A stretch of DNA of 38,322 nt. Source: Leucobacter_A sp035514995 (lineage in GTDB: Bacteria; Actinomycetota; Actinomycetes; Actinomycetales; Microbacteriaceae). Shown here in pieces: positions 16,870 through 25,452 of this stretch; within the stretch, counting starts at the first letter, position 1; the number at the start of each line of letters is the position of its first letter. Position numbers and translations under genes: made by a program. The notes under the pieces are model-generated. The model did not search any database. It was not told where the DNA came from and was given only the letters and a program-made list of their open reading frames with translations. The DNA lies in contig DATJCC010000015.1 of the NCBI GenBank assembly GCA_035514995.1, positions 1 to 38,322 of the forward strand. The letters run 5' to 3'.

Positions 16870-19800
16870 ACAAAATGATTTTTTCACCAGTTTCTATTGC
16901 AAATATTTTGAAAGAACCTGGCAAGGAACCGTTACTTCCGACGGCTGAACAACGCTCGGTAATTGAAAGTTCTCTAAATAACGCTACTTTAGTTGTCGCA
17001 GGTGCTGGGAGCGGCAAAACGGAAACAATTGCAAATAGAGTTGTTTGGTTAGTCGCAAACGGCTTTGCTGAGCCTGGTGAAATACTTGGGTTAACTTTCA
17101 CCCGTAAAGCTGCTGGTGAACTATCTGAAAGGGTGCGCAATAGGTTAATAACTTTCACAGAAAACGCCGTCAAAGCTGGTCAGAAAGATTTACTTTCAAC
17201 GCAACAAAGGGAATCCGTGGGCAGGTTACAAGATACTCTTCACAACTCTATGGAACTTCCCGAAATATCTACATATAATTCATTTGCGGTATCGATTTTT
17301 CAAGAATTTGGAGCGGCTGCAGGGTTTTCGAGTGATGCGAAGCTAATCGATAATGCGAGTGCTTGGAATTTAGCTCGAGAAATAGTTATTTCTGCAACTG
17401 ACGCAGATTTGGTTAATAATGATTTTAATCTGAACACTCTGATATCTATGGTGCTGAATTTAGACAGATCAGTCCATGAAAATTTGAGTAGCTTTATAGA
17501 AGCACGCAAGCAAATTGAAAATTTCATGAGTGTATTGGATCTACCACGCGATGAAAAAGTTGTACAGGGCAAAAAAGAGCACAGCAATTACGCTGACTTA
17601 TCTACTTATGTATCAGACATAGAAAAGACTCTCCTGTACTCAAGATTGGCGGAGAGCTACGCAGACCAAAAAATGGCTAGAGGACTACTTGAATATTCAG
17701 ATCAGGTATCGCTTGCGTTAGCTACCTTAAAAGTCTCTCCCTTAGCTATAAGAATTTTGAGGAAAAGAAGCAAATTCATTTTGCTCGATGAGGTACAAGA
17801 CACTTCAGTTGCACAGACTACGTTATTGGCAAAAATTTTTGCTGGTTCTTCGGTGATGGGAGTTGGAGATCCGCACCAATCTATTTATGGTTGGCGAGGA
17901 GCCTCGAGTGAAAGCATCTCAGGGTTCCACTCCGCATTCAATTCTCTAAGTGCTAAACACAAAAAACAGGTCCTTACTCTTACTACAAGTTGGAGGAACG
18001 CTAAACAGATTTTGAAGGTAGCAAATACTGTTGCGCAACCTTTACAAGAGGAATCTGCATTTCAAGTGCCGCAACTCTCAACACCTCCCGGTGCTCGAAA
18101 TGGAACGGTAGAAACCCACTACTTTGAAACGCTCCACCAAGAAGCTGAAAGTGTAGCGGAGTGGCTTTCAAAAAAACGCAACACATTCGAATGCGAGCAT
18201 TCGACAGCCCCGACATCTGCAATTATTTTCAGAATGAGAAAACACATGAACGTTTTCGCTGAAGAACTAGCAAAAAAATCCATTCCATACAAAATTGTTG
18301 GACTGGGAGGACTCCTATCAACCCCTGAGGTCGCAGATATAGTTTCAGTTTTACGAGTGCTTTGGTTTGTAGACGCCGGGAGCGAGTTGATCAGAGTGTT
18401 ATCTGGCCCTAGATTTGCAATTGGTATCGCAGATATTTCTGGGTTGCGTGATTATGCCCAATTTTTGGATCGCAAATACCAAAAACAAATTCAACCAGAT
18501 CAAGTTCTTGCCCGACAGTCCGTCACGATTATTGACGCACTAGATCGGCTACTTTCTAATAGCGACTCCGCGATATTAAAGACTTTAATAAGTGCTGAAG
18601 GTATTACCCGAATGAAACTTGCAGGAGAAATGTTTCGCAGGTTGCGCAAATTAATAGGCGGTGATTTATTAGACCTAATCAGCGAAATTGAGCTCGAGTT
18701 AATGCTCGACTTAGAACTTGAAGTGAGATCTTCAAGTCGTGGTTCAACTAAAGCCCAATCTAGATCAAATATTTATGCCTTTATAGGAGAAGTGCGCAAC
18801 TTTCTAACCACGACAGAAACTGCTGATCTTCGCACTCTACTACTTTGGTTAGAAAAATCTCAAGAAGAAGATAATCTTACAGAAAGTGTTCCTCCGGCTT
18901 CTGGCGATGAAGTGCAACTGATTACAATTCACAGCGCTAAAGGACTTGAATGGGATTTAGTAGCAGTGCCAAGATTGAGTGTAGGGGAGTTTCCTGCCGC
19001 GCCTAAAAGCGTTAAAGGTTGGTTACGCGCCGGAGAACTACCAGATGAGTGTAGAGGCGATAAAGCGACCAGGCCAAAACTATTTTGGCAAGATGCTAAA
19101 ACGCAGCAAGAGGTCCGTGAAAGAATTAATGACTACAGCACACAGTTGCGTGCAGAGCACGATCTTGAAGAACGACGGCTAGCGTATGTAGCAGTAACTA
19201 GAGCAAAAAAAGATCTGTTCCTTAGCGGCACATTCTGGGCCAAAACTAAAAAACCTAGTATACCCTCTCCGATATTAAAAGAAACTATAGCAAACTTTGA
19301 AAATCGATCATTACCAGATGCAAGCGAGTTCAATGAGCTCCCAGAAAACGAGAACTCCCAAAAACTTATCTGGCCGTATGACCCTCTGGGGGTGCGCAGA
19401 CCTGCAGTTGAACAGGCGGCTTTGCTTGTGAAGTCTAAACAGAAACTGAACTTAAGCATCGACGATGTGGCGAACCCCTATATAAAAATACTGTTGGCTG
19501 ATGCAAAAAATAATAACCACATTAAACAGCCAACAAGACTTCCTGAGCGGATGAACGCTTCAGGATTCCAAGAGTATATAAATGATCCCGTTAAAGCACT
19601 TTTACAATTTACTAGACCCGTCCCTAAGAAACCATTCCGAGAGGCTCGGATAGGAAACATTTTTCATGAGTGGGTGGAGCGTAGAACGACCACCGCCCTT
19701 GGCACTGCATTAGAGCTAGATCTGGAACAATTCAAATTTGAACAAAACATTGAAGAAACTGAAGATCAAAAAGCGCTTGATGATCTAATCACTAACTTTG

Positions 19801-20159
19801 AAAAATCGAGATGGTCAGAATACAATCCCTTAGCTGTTGAACTTGAAATTGCTTTACCGTTTGCTGGCAGGCGCATTATCTGCAAACTAGACGCAGTGTA
19901 TGAAATAGAAAATGAGATTGAAATTATTGATTGGAAAACAGGAAGACCGCCAAAAACTAAAAAAGAACAAGAACAAAGATTTCTACAATTAGACCTGTAC
20001 CGGCATGCATATGCAATGTATGCAGGGATCTCTGCAGAAAAAATTGAGGCCATCCTCTTTTATGTGAGCACAAATGAAACTATCGAGTTGAACAAAAAAA
20101 AGACACTCGAAGAGCTAGAAGAAATGTGGTTGAAGTCGGTTCAAAACAATAACCGATAG
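16866..20159 (+). CDS. adnB: AdnB-type helicase-nuclease subunit
   Basis: This is the 1097-residue partner of AdnA. It has an intact superfamily 1 motor: AGAGSGKT (residues 45-52), FTRKAAGELSERV, LLDEVQDTS (motif II), GDPHQSIYGWRGA (motif III), TIHSAKGLEWD (motif V) and YVAVTRAK (motif VI). The C-terminal RecB-like nuclease domain shows IGNIFHEWVERR, CKLDAVYEI and IEIIDWKTGRP followed by QLDLYRHAYA. In the mycobacterial enzyme AdnB is the lead motor, and the intact motifs here against the altered motif II in AdnA agree with that. The gene ends exactly where the convergent phosphotransferase-like gene ends, with no base between. Confidence 0.92.
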   Translation: MNKMIFSPVSIANILKEPGKEPLLPTAEQRSVIESSLNNATLVVAGAGSGKTETIANRVVWLVANGFAEPGEILGLTFTRKAAGELSERVRNRLITFTENAVKAGQKDLLSTQQRESVGRLQDTLHNSMELPEISTYNSFAVSIFQEFGAAAGFSSDAKLIDNASAWNLAREIVISATDADLVNNDFNLNTLISMVLNLDRSVHENLSSFIEARKQIENFMSVLDLPRDEKVVQGKKEHSNYADLSTYVSDIEKTLLYSRLAESYADQKMARGLLEYSDQVSLALATLKVSPLAIRILRKRSKFILLDEVQDTSVAQTTLLAKIFAGSSVMGVGDPHQSIYGWRGASSESISGFHSAFNSLSAKHKKQVLTLTTSWRNAKQILKVANTVAQPLQEESAFQVPQLSTPPGARNGTVETHYFETLHQEAESVAEWLSKKRNTFECEHSTAPTSAIIFRMRKHMNVFAEELAKKSIPYKIVGLGGLLSTPEVADIVSVLRVLWFVDAGSELIRVLSGPRFAIGIADISGLRDYAQFLDRKYQKQIQPDQVLARQSVTIIDALDRLLSNSDSAILKTLISAEGITRMKLAGEMFRRLRKLIGGDLLDLISEIELELMLDLELEVRSSSRGSTKAQSRSNIYAFIGEVRNFLTTTETADLRTLLLWLEKSQEEDNLTESVPPASGDEVQLITIHSAKGLEWDLVAVPRLSVGEFPAAPKSVKGWLRAGELPDECRGDKATRPKLFWQDAKTQQEVRERINDYSTQLRAEHDLEERRLAYVAVTRAKKDLFLSGTFWAKTKKPSIPSPILKETIANFENRSLPDASEFNELPENENSQKLIWPYDPLGVRRPAVEQAALLVKSKQKLNLSIDDVANPYIKILLADAKNNNHIKQPTRLPERMNASGFQEYINDPVKALLQFTRPVPKKPFREARIGNIFHEWVERRTTTALGTALELDLEQFKFEQNIEETEDQKALDDLITNFEKSRWSEYNPLAVELEIALPFAGRRIICKLDAVYEIENEIEIIDWKTGRPPKTKKEQEQRFLQLDLYRHAYAMYAGISAEKIEAILFYVSTNETIELNKKKTLEELEEMWLKSVQNNNR

Positions 20160-21296
20160 TTACTTTTTAGTCTCTGAGTTGGTATTAAGGTCTGCTATTG
20201 GTTCAGTTTGATTATTGGAATCTGAAACTGTTGTGCTTGCTTGTGCTTCTTCGGAAAAATCGTTTTCAGATGCAAAGTATCGATCCTCTTCGAGGGATTC
20301 AAAAGCCGCAGTGTCAGAACTTTTATCTAAATTTTCGGGAACCTGATCGAGTACCTCTTCTGCATTAGATGCGGGAGAGACTTCGCTTACGCCATCTGCT
20401 GGGGTTTGTTTAACATAATCAACAAGCTCGTTGAATAACAATACTGCGTCTTTAACAGTTTCATTGTTATGCATATCAACGCCATGAAGAAGCCATTTGG
20501 CGATTGCAAACTCCTGCCAAAATCGTACTCGTTTCATTAACGAGTTGAGATCTATAGAGCTTGATTTTTTTCCATACTCTGAAAGGAGTGTTTTTTCGTA
20601 AGGTAAATTCGCTGTCCAAGAAAAATCTATTGCAGGGTCAGAAACTTGCAAATCTTCCCAGCCAGTAATTCCAGTTAGTGTGTTTTCAGCGAACAGTAGC
20701 TGGTCTTCGTCTAAATTCCCGTGCACAACAGTGGGACTAAAGTCCCAAAGACTGTCGTTCAAAATGATATTCCGCCAGCGATCGTTAATTATCTCAGGTA
20801 CAAGACCACTTTCAAGTGCACGGTCAAGAGTTTTTAGGGTCTGCTTTCTGATTTCACTTACCGACATAAAAGGTAAACCTTCATTTGAAACAATTTGTAA
20901 GGGTAGAGAGTGAATTGCAGCAATGGCTTCAGCTATCTGTGAATGTCGTAATTCAACTTCTGATTCAATTTCTGAGAGGAGCCTGCCTGAAAGAGATGAA
21001 CTGACAGTTGCTCTAGTATCTTTGTAACCGACAATTCCCAAAAGTTGCGGAACATCAAAAGGTAGCATCAAACGTGCGCTCTTAGATAAAGCAGTGAGGC
21101 TGAGAATTTCTTTAGATTGCCGTATTTCTTCGGATACATTGGTTGGAACAGAAACATTTAATGATCCAAGGTTGGTCTCTATTAAGACACTCAGTTTTCC
21201 AGAGGAGGAATGTTTGAGCTGACTGTACGAAGAAACCGTCAATCCAGATATAGCCGAGGTCGCTAACGCGGCTAAAGTTAAAGAATGTGGTGCCAT
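20160..21296 (-). CDS. Phosphotransferase-fold (APH-like) protein, probable pseudokinase
   Basis: This is a 378-residue protein from the ATG at 21296. The family start (MxxxxLTLAALATSA) and a -10 seven bases upstream favour this over the TTG at 21314. The fold is aminoglycoside-phosphotransferase-like, but every catalytic position differs. The HGDLxxxN motif reads HGNLDEDQ (residues 192-199: Asp to Asn, Asn to Gln), and the following IDW reads TGW (Asp to Gly212). A downstream VSDPAIDF segment is kept. From about residue 280 it becomes an acidic, Ser/Asp/Glu-rich tail without predicted structure. It is probably a non-catalytic binding or regulatory protein. Its place between adnAB and uvrD2 hints at genome maintenance, which is inference. 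Confidence 0.7.
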   Translation of the reverse strand: MAPHSLTLAALATSAISGLTVSSYSQLKHSSSGKLSVLIETNLGSLNVSVPTNVSEEIRQSKEILSLTALSKSARLMLPFDVPQLLGIVGYKDTRATVSSSLSGRLLSEIESEVELRHSQIAEAIAAIHSLPLQIVSNEGLPFMSVSEIRKQTLKTLDRALESGLVPEIINDRWRNIILNDSLWDFSPTVVHGNLDEDQLLFAENTLTGITGWEDLQVSDPAIDFSWTANLPYEKTLLSEYGKKSSSIDLNSLMKRVRFWQEFAIAKWLLHGVDMHNNETVKDAVLLFNELVDYVKQTPADGVSEVSPASNAEEVLDQVPENLDKSSDTAAFESLEEDRYFASENDFSEEAQASTTVSDSNNQTEPIADLNTNSETKK

Positions 21297-21309
21297 GTGA
21301 TCTAGATTA
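21297..21309 (-). promoter_or_regulatory. Candidate -10 for a leaderless transcript of the phosphotransferase-like gene
   Basis: On the minus strand TAATCT (21309-21304) fits TANNNT and is followed by seven bases and the ATG at 21296. There is no Shine-Dalgarno. The divergent uvrD2 gene by contrast has a strong AGGAGG site. Confidence 0.4.
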
Positions 21310-21380
21310 AACAATCAAAAGGTTTGTCTAGAGTTGCCACGCGTATAAGCTGCCGTTTGTTTGCAGGAGGAGTTGAATTT

Positions 21381-23063
21381 ATGGAGCAAAGCGAATCTGT
21401 TCTAGCTGAACTCGATGAGCAACAGCGTGCTGCAGCTAGCGCACTTCGTGGACCGGTAGCAATCTTGGCAGGAGCGGGAACAGGCAAGACACGCACAATA
21501 ACCCACCGAATTGCACATGGAGTGCACACTGGCACATACGCTCCGGAACGTGTAATGGCGGTTAGTTTTACCAAAAAAGCTGCTGGAGAGTTGCAACAAC
21601 GTTTGCACCACCTGGGCGTGCAAGGAGTTCAACCAAGGACTTTCCATGGTGCTGCACTTCAACAACTTGGGTATTTTTGGGGACAAACAATAGGAGGAGA
21701 AACACCGAGAATTATCAACTCGAAGCTCCAGATACTGAACCAATCCTTATCGATGATAAATATTACTCTTGATGGTCAAGCTCTCAGAGATGTTGCAGCC
21801 GAGATCGAGTGGCGAAAAGTATCGATGCTAACGATTGATCAATATGAGAAGAAGCTAGCTGAGCGAGGTGTAGTAGCAGGCCTTGAAAGCACGCAACTTA
21901 TTGATGTGCATAACCTTTATGAAAAAATAAAACAAGATCGCATACAGATTGATTTTGAAGACGTACTTTTGCTTCTTACAGGGATGCTTCGTGAAGAGCC
22001 GCGCGTTGCTGACACTGTTCAAGAAAAGTACCGGTTTTTTACTGTTGACGAATATCAGGACGTGTCGCCTCTGCAACATGCACTATTAAAGACTTGGCTG
22101 GGTGACCGCGTTGACATTTGCGTTGTTGGTGATGTGAGCCAAACTATATATTCTTTTGCGGGAGCCTCTAGCGAATATTTACGTGGCTTCACTTCTGAGT
22201 TTGTCGAAGCAAAAGAGTTTCGACTTGAAGCTAACTACCGTAGTACACCCGAAATTTTGACACTTGCAAATAACCTTATGAAAGCACAACCTGGGGCACT
22301 CCAACTTCGAGCTAGAAGTAAAGGAGCAGAGTTTTCTCCTAGCTTTGAATGGTTTGAGAGTGAAAAACAAGAAGCTGAAGCAATAGCTAATTCTGTTTCA
22401 AACAAGATTAAAAAAGGAACACCAGCCTCACACATCGCCATACTCTATCGCTCTCATGCACAGTCCCTACAACTCGAAGAAGCACTGAAAAATCGTGGGG
22501 TGAGTTTAAGGGTGCAAGCAGGCGTAAGGTACTTTGAAAGAGCCGATGTTAAGAGAGCTGTTATGGAGATACGCGCACAAGCACTGACCCCTGACGACAG
22601 ACCAGTTTTTCAAGTTGTAAGCGATGTTATTAGAGGGCAAGGATGGTCCTCAAAGCCACCACAAAGTGGAACGAATGAGCGGGAACGTTGGGAAGTGCTT
22701 GGTGCTCTTCTGCATCTAGTAGATGAGATGCCTAAAAAAACAACAATTGGACAGTTTAGTGATGAGCTTCTCAGGCGTAGCAAAACAGACCACGAACCAA
22801 CCTTTGAAGCGGTAACACTTTCAACTATTCATTCCGCAAAAGGTTTGGAATGGCCAATTGTTTGGATAGCCGGTGCTAATGAGGGAGGTATCCCCATTAG
22901 CTACGCAAAAACTAAAAAAATGATTGATGAAGAACGCAGACTTTTTTATGTCGCTATCACTCGTGCCCAGCTGGAACTGAGGATTTCAGGATCTGGAAAA
23001 TCGACCAAATATCCCTCCAGGTTCTTAGCTGAAGCCCAGATTCCAATTTTTAGCTCTAACTAG
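21381..23063 (+). CDS. uvrD2: ATP-dependent DNA helicase UvrD2-like, without HRDC domain
   Basis: This 560-residue superfamily 1A 3'-5' DNA helicase starts at ATG 21381, chosen because AGGAGG lies ten bases upstream. Motifs: GAGTGKT (residues 31-37), FTKKAAGELQQRL, TVDEYQDVS (motif II), GDVSQTIYSFAGA (motif III), TIHSAKGLEWP (motif V) and FYVAITRAQ (motif VI). The protein ends about 25 residues after motif VI. Mycobacterial UvrD2 is about 700 residues and has a C-terminal HRDC domain and a cysteine-rich segment; both are missing here. The motor is complete, so this looks like a natural short form rather than a broken gene. The last eight bases overlap the convergent gene at 23056. Confidence 0.85.
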   Translation: MEQSESVLAELDEQQRAAASALRGPVAILAGAGTGKTRTITHRIAHGVHTGTYAPERVMAVSFTKKAAGELQQRLHHLGVQGVQPRTFHGAALQQLGYFWGQTIGGETPRIINSKLQILNQSLSMINITLDGQALRDVAAEIEWRKVSMLTIDQYEKKLAERGVVAGLESTQLIDVHNLYEKIKQDRIQIDFEDVLLLLTGMLREEPRVADTVQEKYRFFTVDEYQDVSPLQHALLKTWLGDRVDICVVGDVSQTIYSFAGASSEYLRGFTSEFVEAKEFRLEANYRSTPEILTLANNLMKAQPGALQLRARSKGAEFSPSFEWFESEKQEAEAIANSVSNKIKKGTPASHIAILYRSHAQSLQLEEALKNRGVSLRVQAGVRYFERADVKRAVMEIRAQALTPDDRPVFQVVSDVIRGQGWSSKPPQSGTNERERWEVLGALLHLVDEMPKKTTIGQFSDELLRRSKTDHEPTFEAVTLSTIHSAKGLEWPIVWIAGANEGGIPISYAKTKKMIDEERRLFYVAITRAQLELRISGSGKSTKYPSRFLAEAQIPIFSSN

Positions 23064-23853
23064 CTTCTTGGAGTTCTAAGCTATTAGACATATCTTCAAC
23101 TTTGATCGTTAAATTTGCTGTTGCAGGTTTTGATAACGAAAATATCTTTATCTCATTATTCGAGTTTCTATAAAAATTATCTAACTGCTCTCTAATTAAT
23201 CCGCAAACAATTGTCATGATAGAAGTGGTTTCTGTAGCTGCGGATTGGTGACAAACTTGGCTAACCCAAAATGCAAATTTGTCATTTTTGTCGTCGAGAC
23301 ATCTAGACTCGAAAATATCATATTGTGTGTCACTCGTTATTACAGGCCCGACTAACACTGATTGATCGCTAAACACGATAGGTATAACTTTATGATCTGC
23401 AAATAGAAACTTTCTATGCTTCTTTATGTCTGGCGCGTAACGATCTGCAGCTATTATTATTTGCGAGTGAGAAAAACTCTTGCCTTCTCCGATAAAAACT
23501 CGCCAGCGATTTTCAACAAAATGTTTTGCGAGAAAAGTTGTTGCTGGCTCGCTTCCTAAAATAGTTAGAACAGGCTTGACTGAAACCTTTTTGTGGCGCG
23601 TGATTTCGAGGATAGGTTGCAACTTCGAAAGATAATTGCTTATAGCCTCTGCATTAAACGTCAAATTTTTAGCGGTTTCGACTAATGCTCCATAAGTAGT
23701 CCCTTTTTGTAGCATCATCAGTAGATGCTGTTCTTTTGGAGTTGGTTTAAAAAGTTTAAGAACAGCCTCATCTATGCCGAACTGTATCTCATTATTGTCG
23801 TTAGTTACTAGAGGGGTTTCTTTCCGGATCTTTAGGAAAACATCTGCTTGCAT
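23056..23853 (-). CDS. ThiF/TOMM cyclodehydratase-like (E1-like) protein, divergent
   Basis: This 265-residue protein resembles the actinobacterial family beside uvrD2 that is annotated as cyclodehydratase-like or ThiF-like. An N-terminal segment has IQFGIDEAVLKLF, then a winged-helix-like stretch, a Rossmann-like half (VLTILGSEPATTFLAKHF, near residue 91), and the signature VIPIVFSDQSVLVGPVI. In relatives, as I remember them, this is followed by a C-x-x-C-x-x-R-H segment. Here the two cysteines are Phe and Arg (FESRCLDDKND), with one cysteine displaced. The glycine-rich nucleotide loop is also weak, so adenylating activity is doubtful. The start ATG at 23853 has no good ribosome site. Divergent, low-GC sequence makes the call moderate. 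Confidence 0.55.
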   Translation of the reverse strand: MQADVFLKIRKETPLVTNDNNEIQFGIDEAVLKLFKPTPKEQHLLMMLQKGTTYGALVETAKNLTFNAEAISNYLSKLQPILEITRHKKVSVKPVLTILGSEPATTFLAKHFVENRWRVFIGEGKSFSHSQIIIAADRYAPDIKKHRKFLFADHKVIPIVFSDQSVLVGPVITSDTQYDIFESRCLDDKNDKFAFWVSQVCHQSAATETTSIMTIVCGLIREQLDNFYRNSNNEIKIFSLSKPATANLTIKVEDMSNSLELQEAS

Positions 23854-23940
23854 AAAACCATATTGGAGCAGGTCTTTTGTATTTTGCTGTTCTTAACAAA
23901 GAGCCAAGAACTGTCATGAGTTGTTAACGGAAAAACTTAT

Positions 23941-25335
23941 TTAAGATTTCTCAGGATTATCGTCTTGATCTTTATTATCTTCTAAGAGTTTCGCCAGCTC
24001 CTGATCAAAATTTATATTTTCTGAACCGTCGTCAAGGTGTTTTCCCTGCACTCTTGCAACTAACAAACTTGGGTTTTCAATCTCTTCTTTTGTCGGTAGA
24101 AGATCTGGGTGAGCCCAAAGCGAGTCACGTGTAGAAATGTCTGTCTTTTCTTCAAGTAGTTGCCACATAACCGAAGCTTCTCGCAGCTTCCTCGGCCGCA
24201 TTTCTAAACCAATTAGTGTTGCAAAAGCCCGCTCTGATGGCCCACCTGTAGCTCTACGTCTACGCATCATCTCAGCAATAGCCGGGGAACCTGGAATGCG
24301 ATTGGTGGCGCTAATTGTAACAACATCAACCCAACCATCCACTAAAGCAATAAGAGTTTCGAGCCTTTCGTGTGCAGCCTCCTGCCGAGGTGTTTTAGGT
24401 GGGATTAAAGATCCGTTTCGCATCAACTCTTGCAAATTGTTAGCGTCTGAGGGATCAAATTCTGAAGCGAGATCATGAAAGTGTTCCATGTCAATCTCGA
24501 TGCCGGCGGCATATTCACGAACTATCGCTTCAACATGAGAATCGAGCCATTTAGAGTGTCGAAACAGGCGTGCATAGGCGAGCTCTCTAGCTGCCAAAAA
24601 AAGAAGCACTTCAGTTTCAGACTGAGAGATGCCGTCAAGAAATGCTGGTATGTTTTCGGGTATCAAGGTTCCGCCTAGGTGGCTCTCTTTGGCAGTTAAA
24701 GGAATACCCACATCGCCACCGGAAATTACTTCAGTTGCCAGCTTGCCAACAATCTGGCCAAGCTGCAGCGCAAACATCGATCCGCCAACTTTAGTAATCA
24801 TCGCTGAAATATTTGAAAGTTGGGACTGTATTTCTTCAGGTACTTGTTGTTCAAAAGTTTCGAGTAAAACTTGAGAAATAGCTTCAGCTACAGGCTCGAC
24901 TATTTTTATCCAAGTGTCAATTGTTACTTGCACCCACTCGACGGGGGTAATCTCCTTTGGAGCTACCGCAGAGGCGCCAATGACAGTGGCTTCGTCAACC
25001 CACAAAGATGCAGTGCTAAAAGTTGCGTTCAGCTGCGGCACATCCTGCGGCTTGGCGCGCTCCTTAGCAACGTCAATGGCCGTTTTACGCGCAATAGACC
25101 AGTCTATTCCCGTTGCACCTGCAGAAGTATTTGCTCCAGATTGAAACATGGAAAATATTTGCCCGAGCGAACTGGGGTCAAAAGAGATACCAGGCATGCC
25201 TTGGGTGCCCTCTGTCAGAAATTTCAAACTGTCTGGATTTGAACCTGAAAGGAATTCACGTAGAATTTTTTCCAATTCACGATTAAAGTCAAAACCGTTC
25301 GCATCATCATTATCCATAGGGTTATCACTAGCCAT
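23941..25335 (-). CDS. DUF2342/zincin-2 family putative hydrolase (zinc-dependent metalloprotease-like)
   Basis: This 464-residue protein starts at ATG 25335; a TTG at 25356 is less likely because a -10 lies seven bases before the ATG. The length and blocks match the actinobacterial DUF2342 family: an acidic, low-complexity N-terminus, IDWSIARKTAID, SLWVDEAT, GGSMFALQLGQIVGKLATEV, SGGDVGIPL, ARELAYARLFRHSKWL, LETLIALVDGWVDVV and RRRRATGGPSERAFATLIGLEMRPR. In homologues I recall a histidine in the ARELA-H-ARLF segment as a proposed metal ligand. Here it is Tyr254, and no HExxH is seen, so protease activity is uncertain. It is followed on the other strand by the YlbL-like protease. Confidence 0.78.
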   Translation of the reverse strand: MASDNPMDNDDANGFDFNRELEKILREFLSGSNPDSLKFLTEGTQGMPGISFDPSSLGQIFSMFQSGANTSAGATGIDWSIARKTAIDVAKERAKPQDVPQLNATFSTASLWVDEATVIGASAVAPKEITPVEWVQVTIDTWIKIVEPVAEAISQVLLETFEQQVPEEIQSQLSNISAMITKVGGSMFALQLGQIVGKLATEVISGGDVGIPLTAKESHLGGTLIPENIPAFLDGISQSETEVLLFLAARELAYARLFRHSKWLDSHVEAIVREYAAGIEIDMEHFHDLASEFDPSDANNLQELMRNGSLIPPKTPRQEAAHERLETLIALVDGWVDVVTISATNRIPGSPAIAEMMRRRRATGGPSERAFATLIGLEMRPRKLREASVMWQLLEEKTDISTRDSLWAHPDLLPTKEEIENPSLLVARVQGKHLDDGSENINFDQELAKLLEDNKDQDDNPEKS

Positions 25336-25348
25336 AATTGCAACGCTA
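25336..25348 (-). promoter_or_regulatory. Candidate -10 for a leaderless transcript of the DUF2342 gene
   Basis: On the minus strand TAGCGT (25348-25343) fits TANNNT and is followed by seven bases and the ATG. There is no ribosome binding site in between. Confidence 0.35.
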
Positions 25349-25452
25349 CTCGGCAAAGCTCAAGTTTCCATTGATATTTTGAATATTGTGTTGCGCCCAT
25401 TGCGAACAGTATTTATTTTTAAAGCAGTAAACATGGAACTATTAAGGTGATC

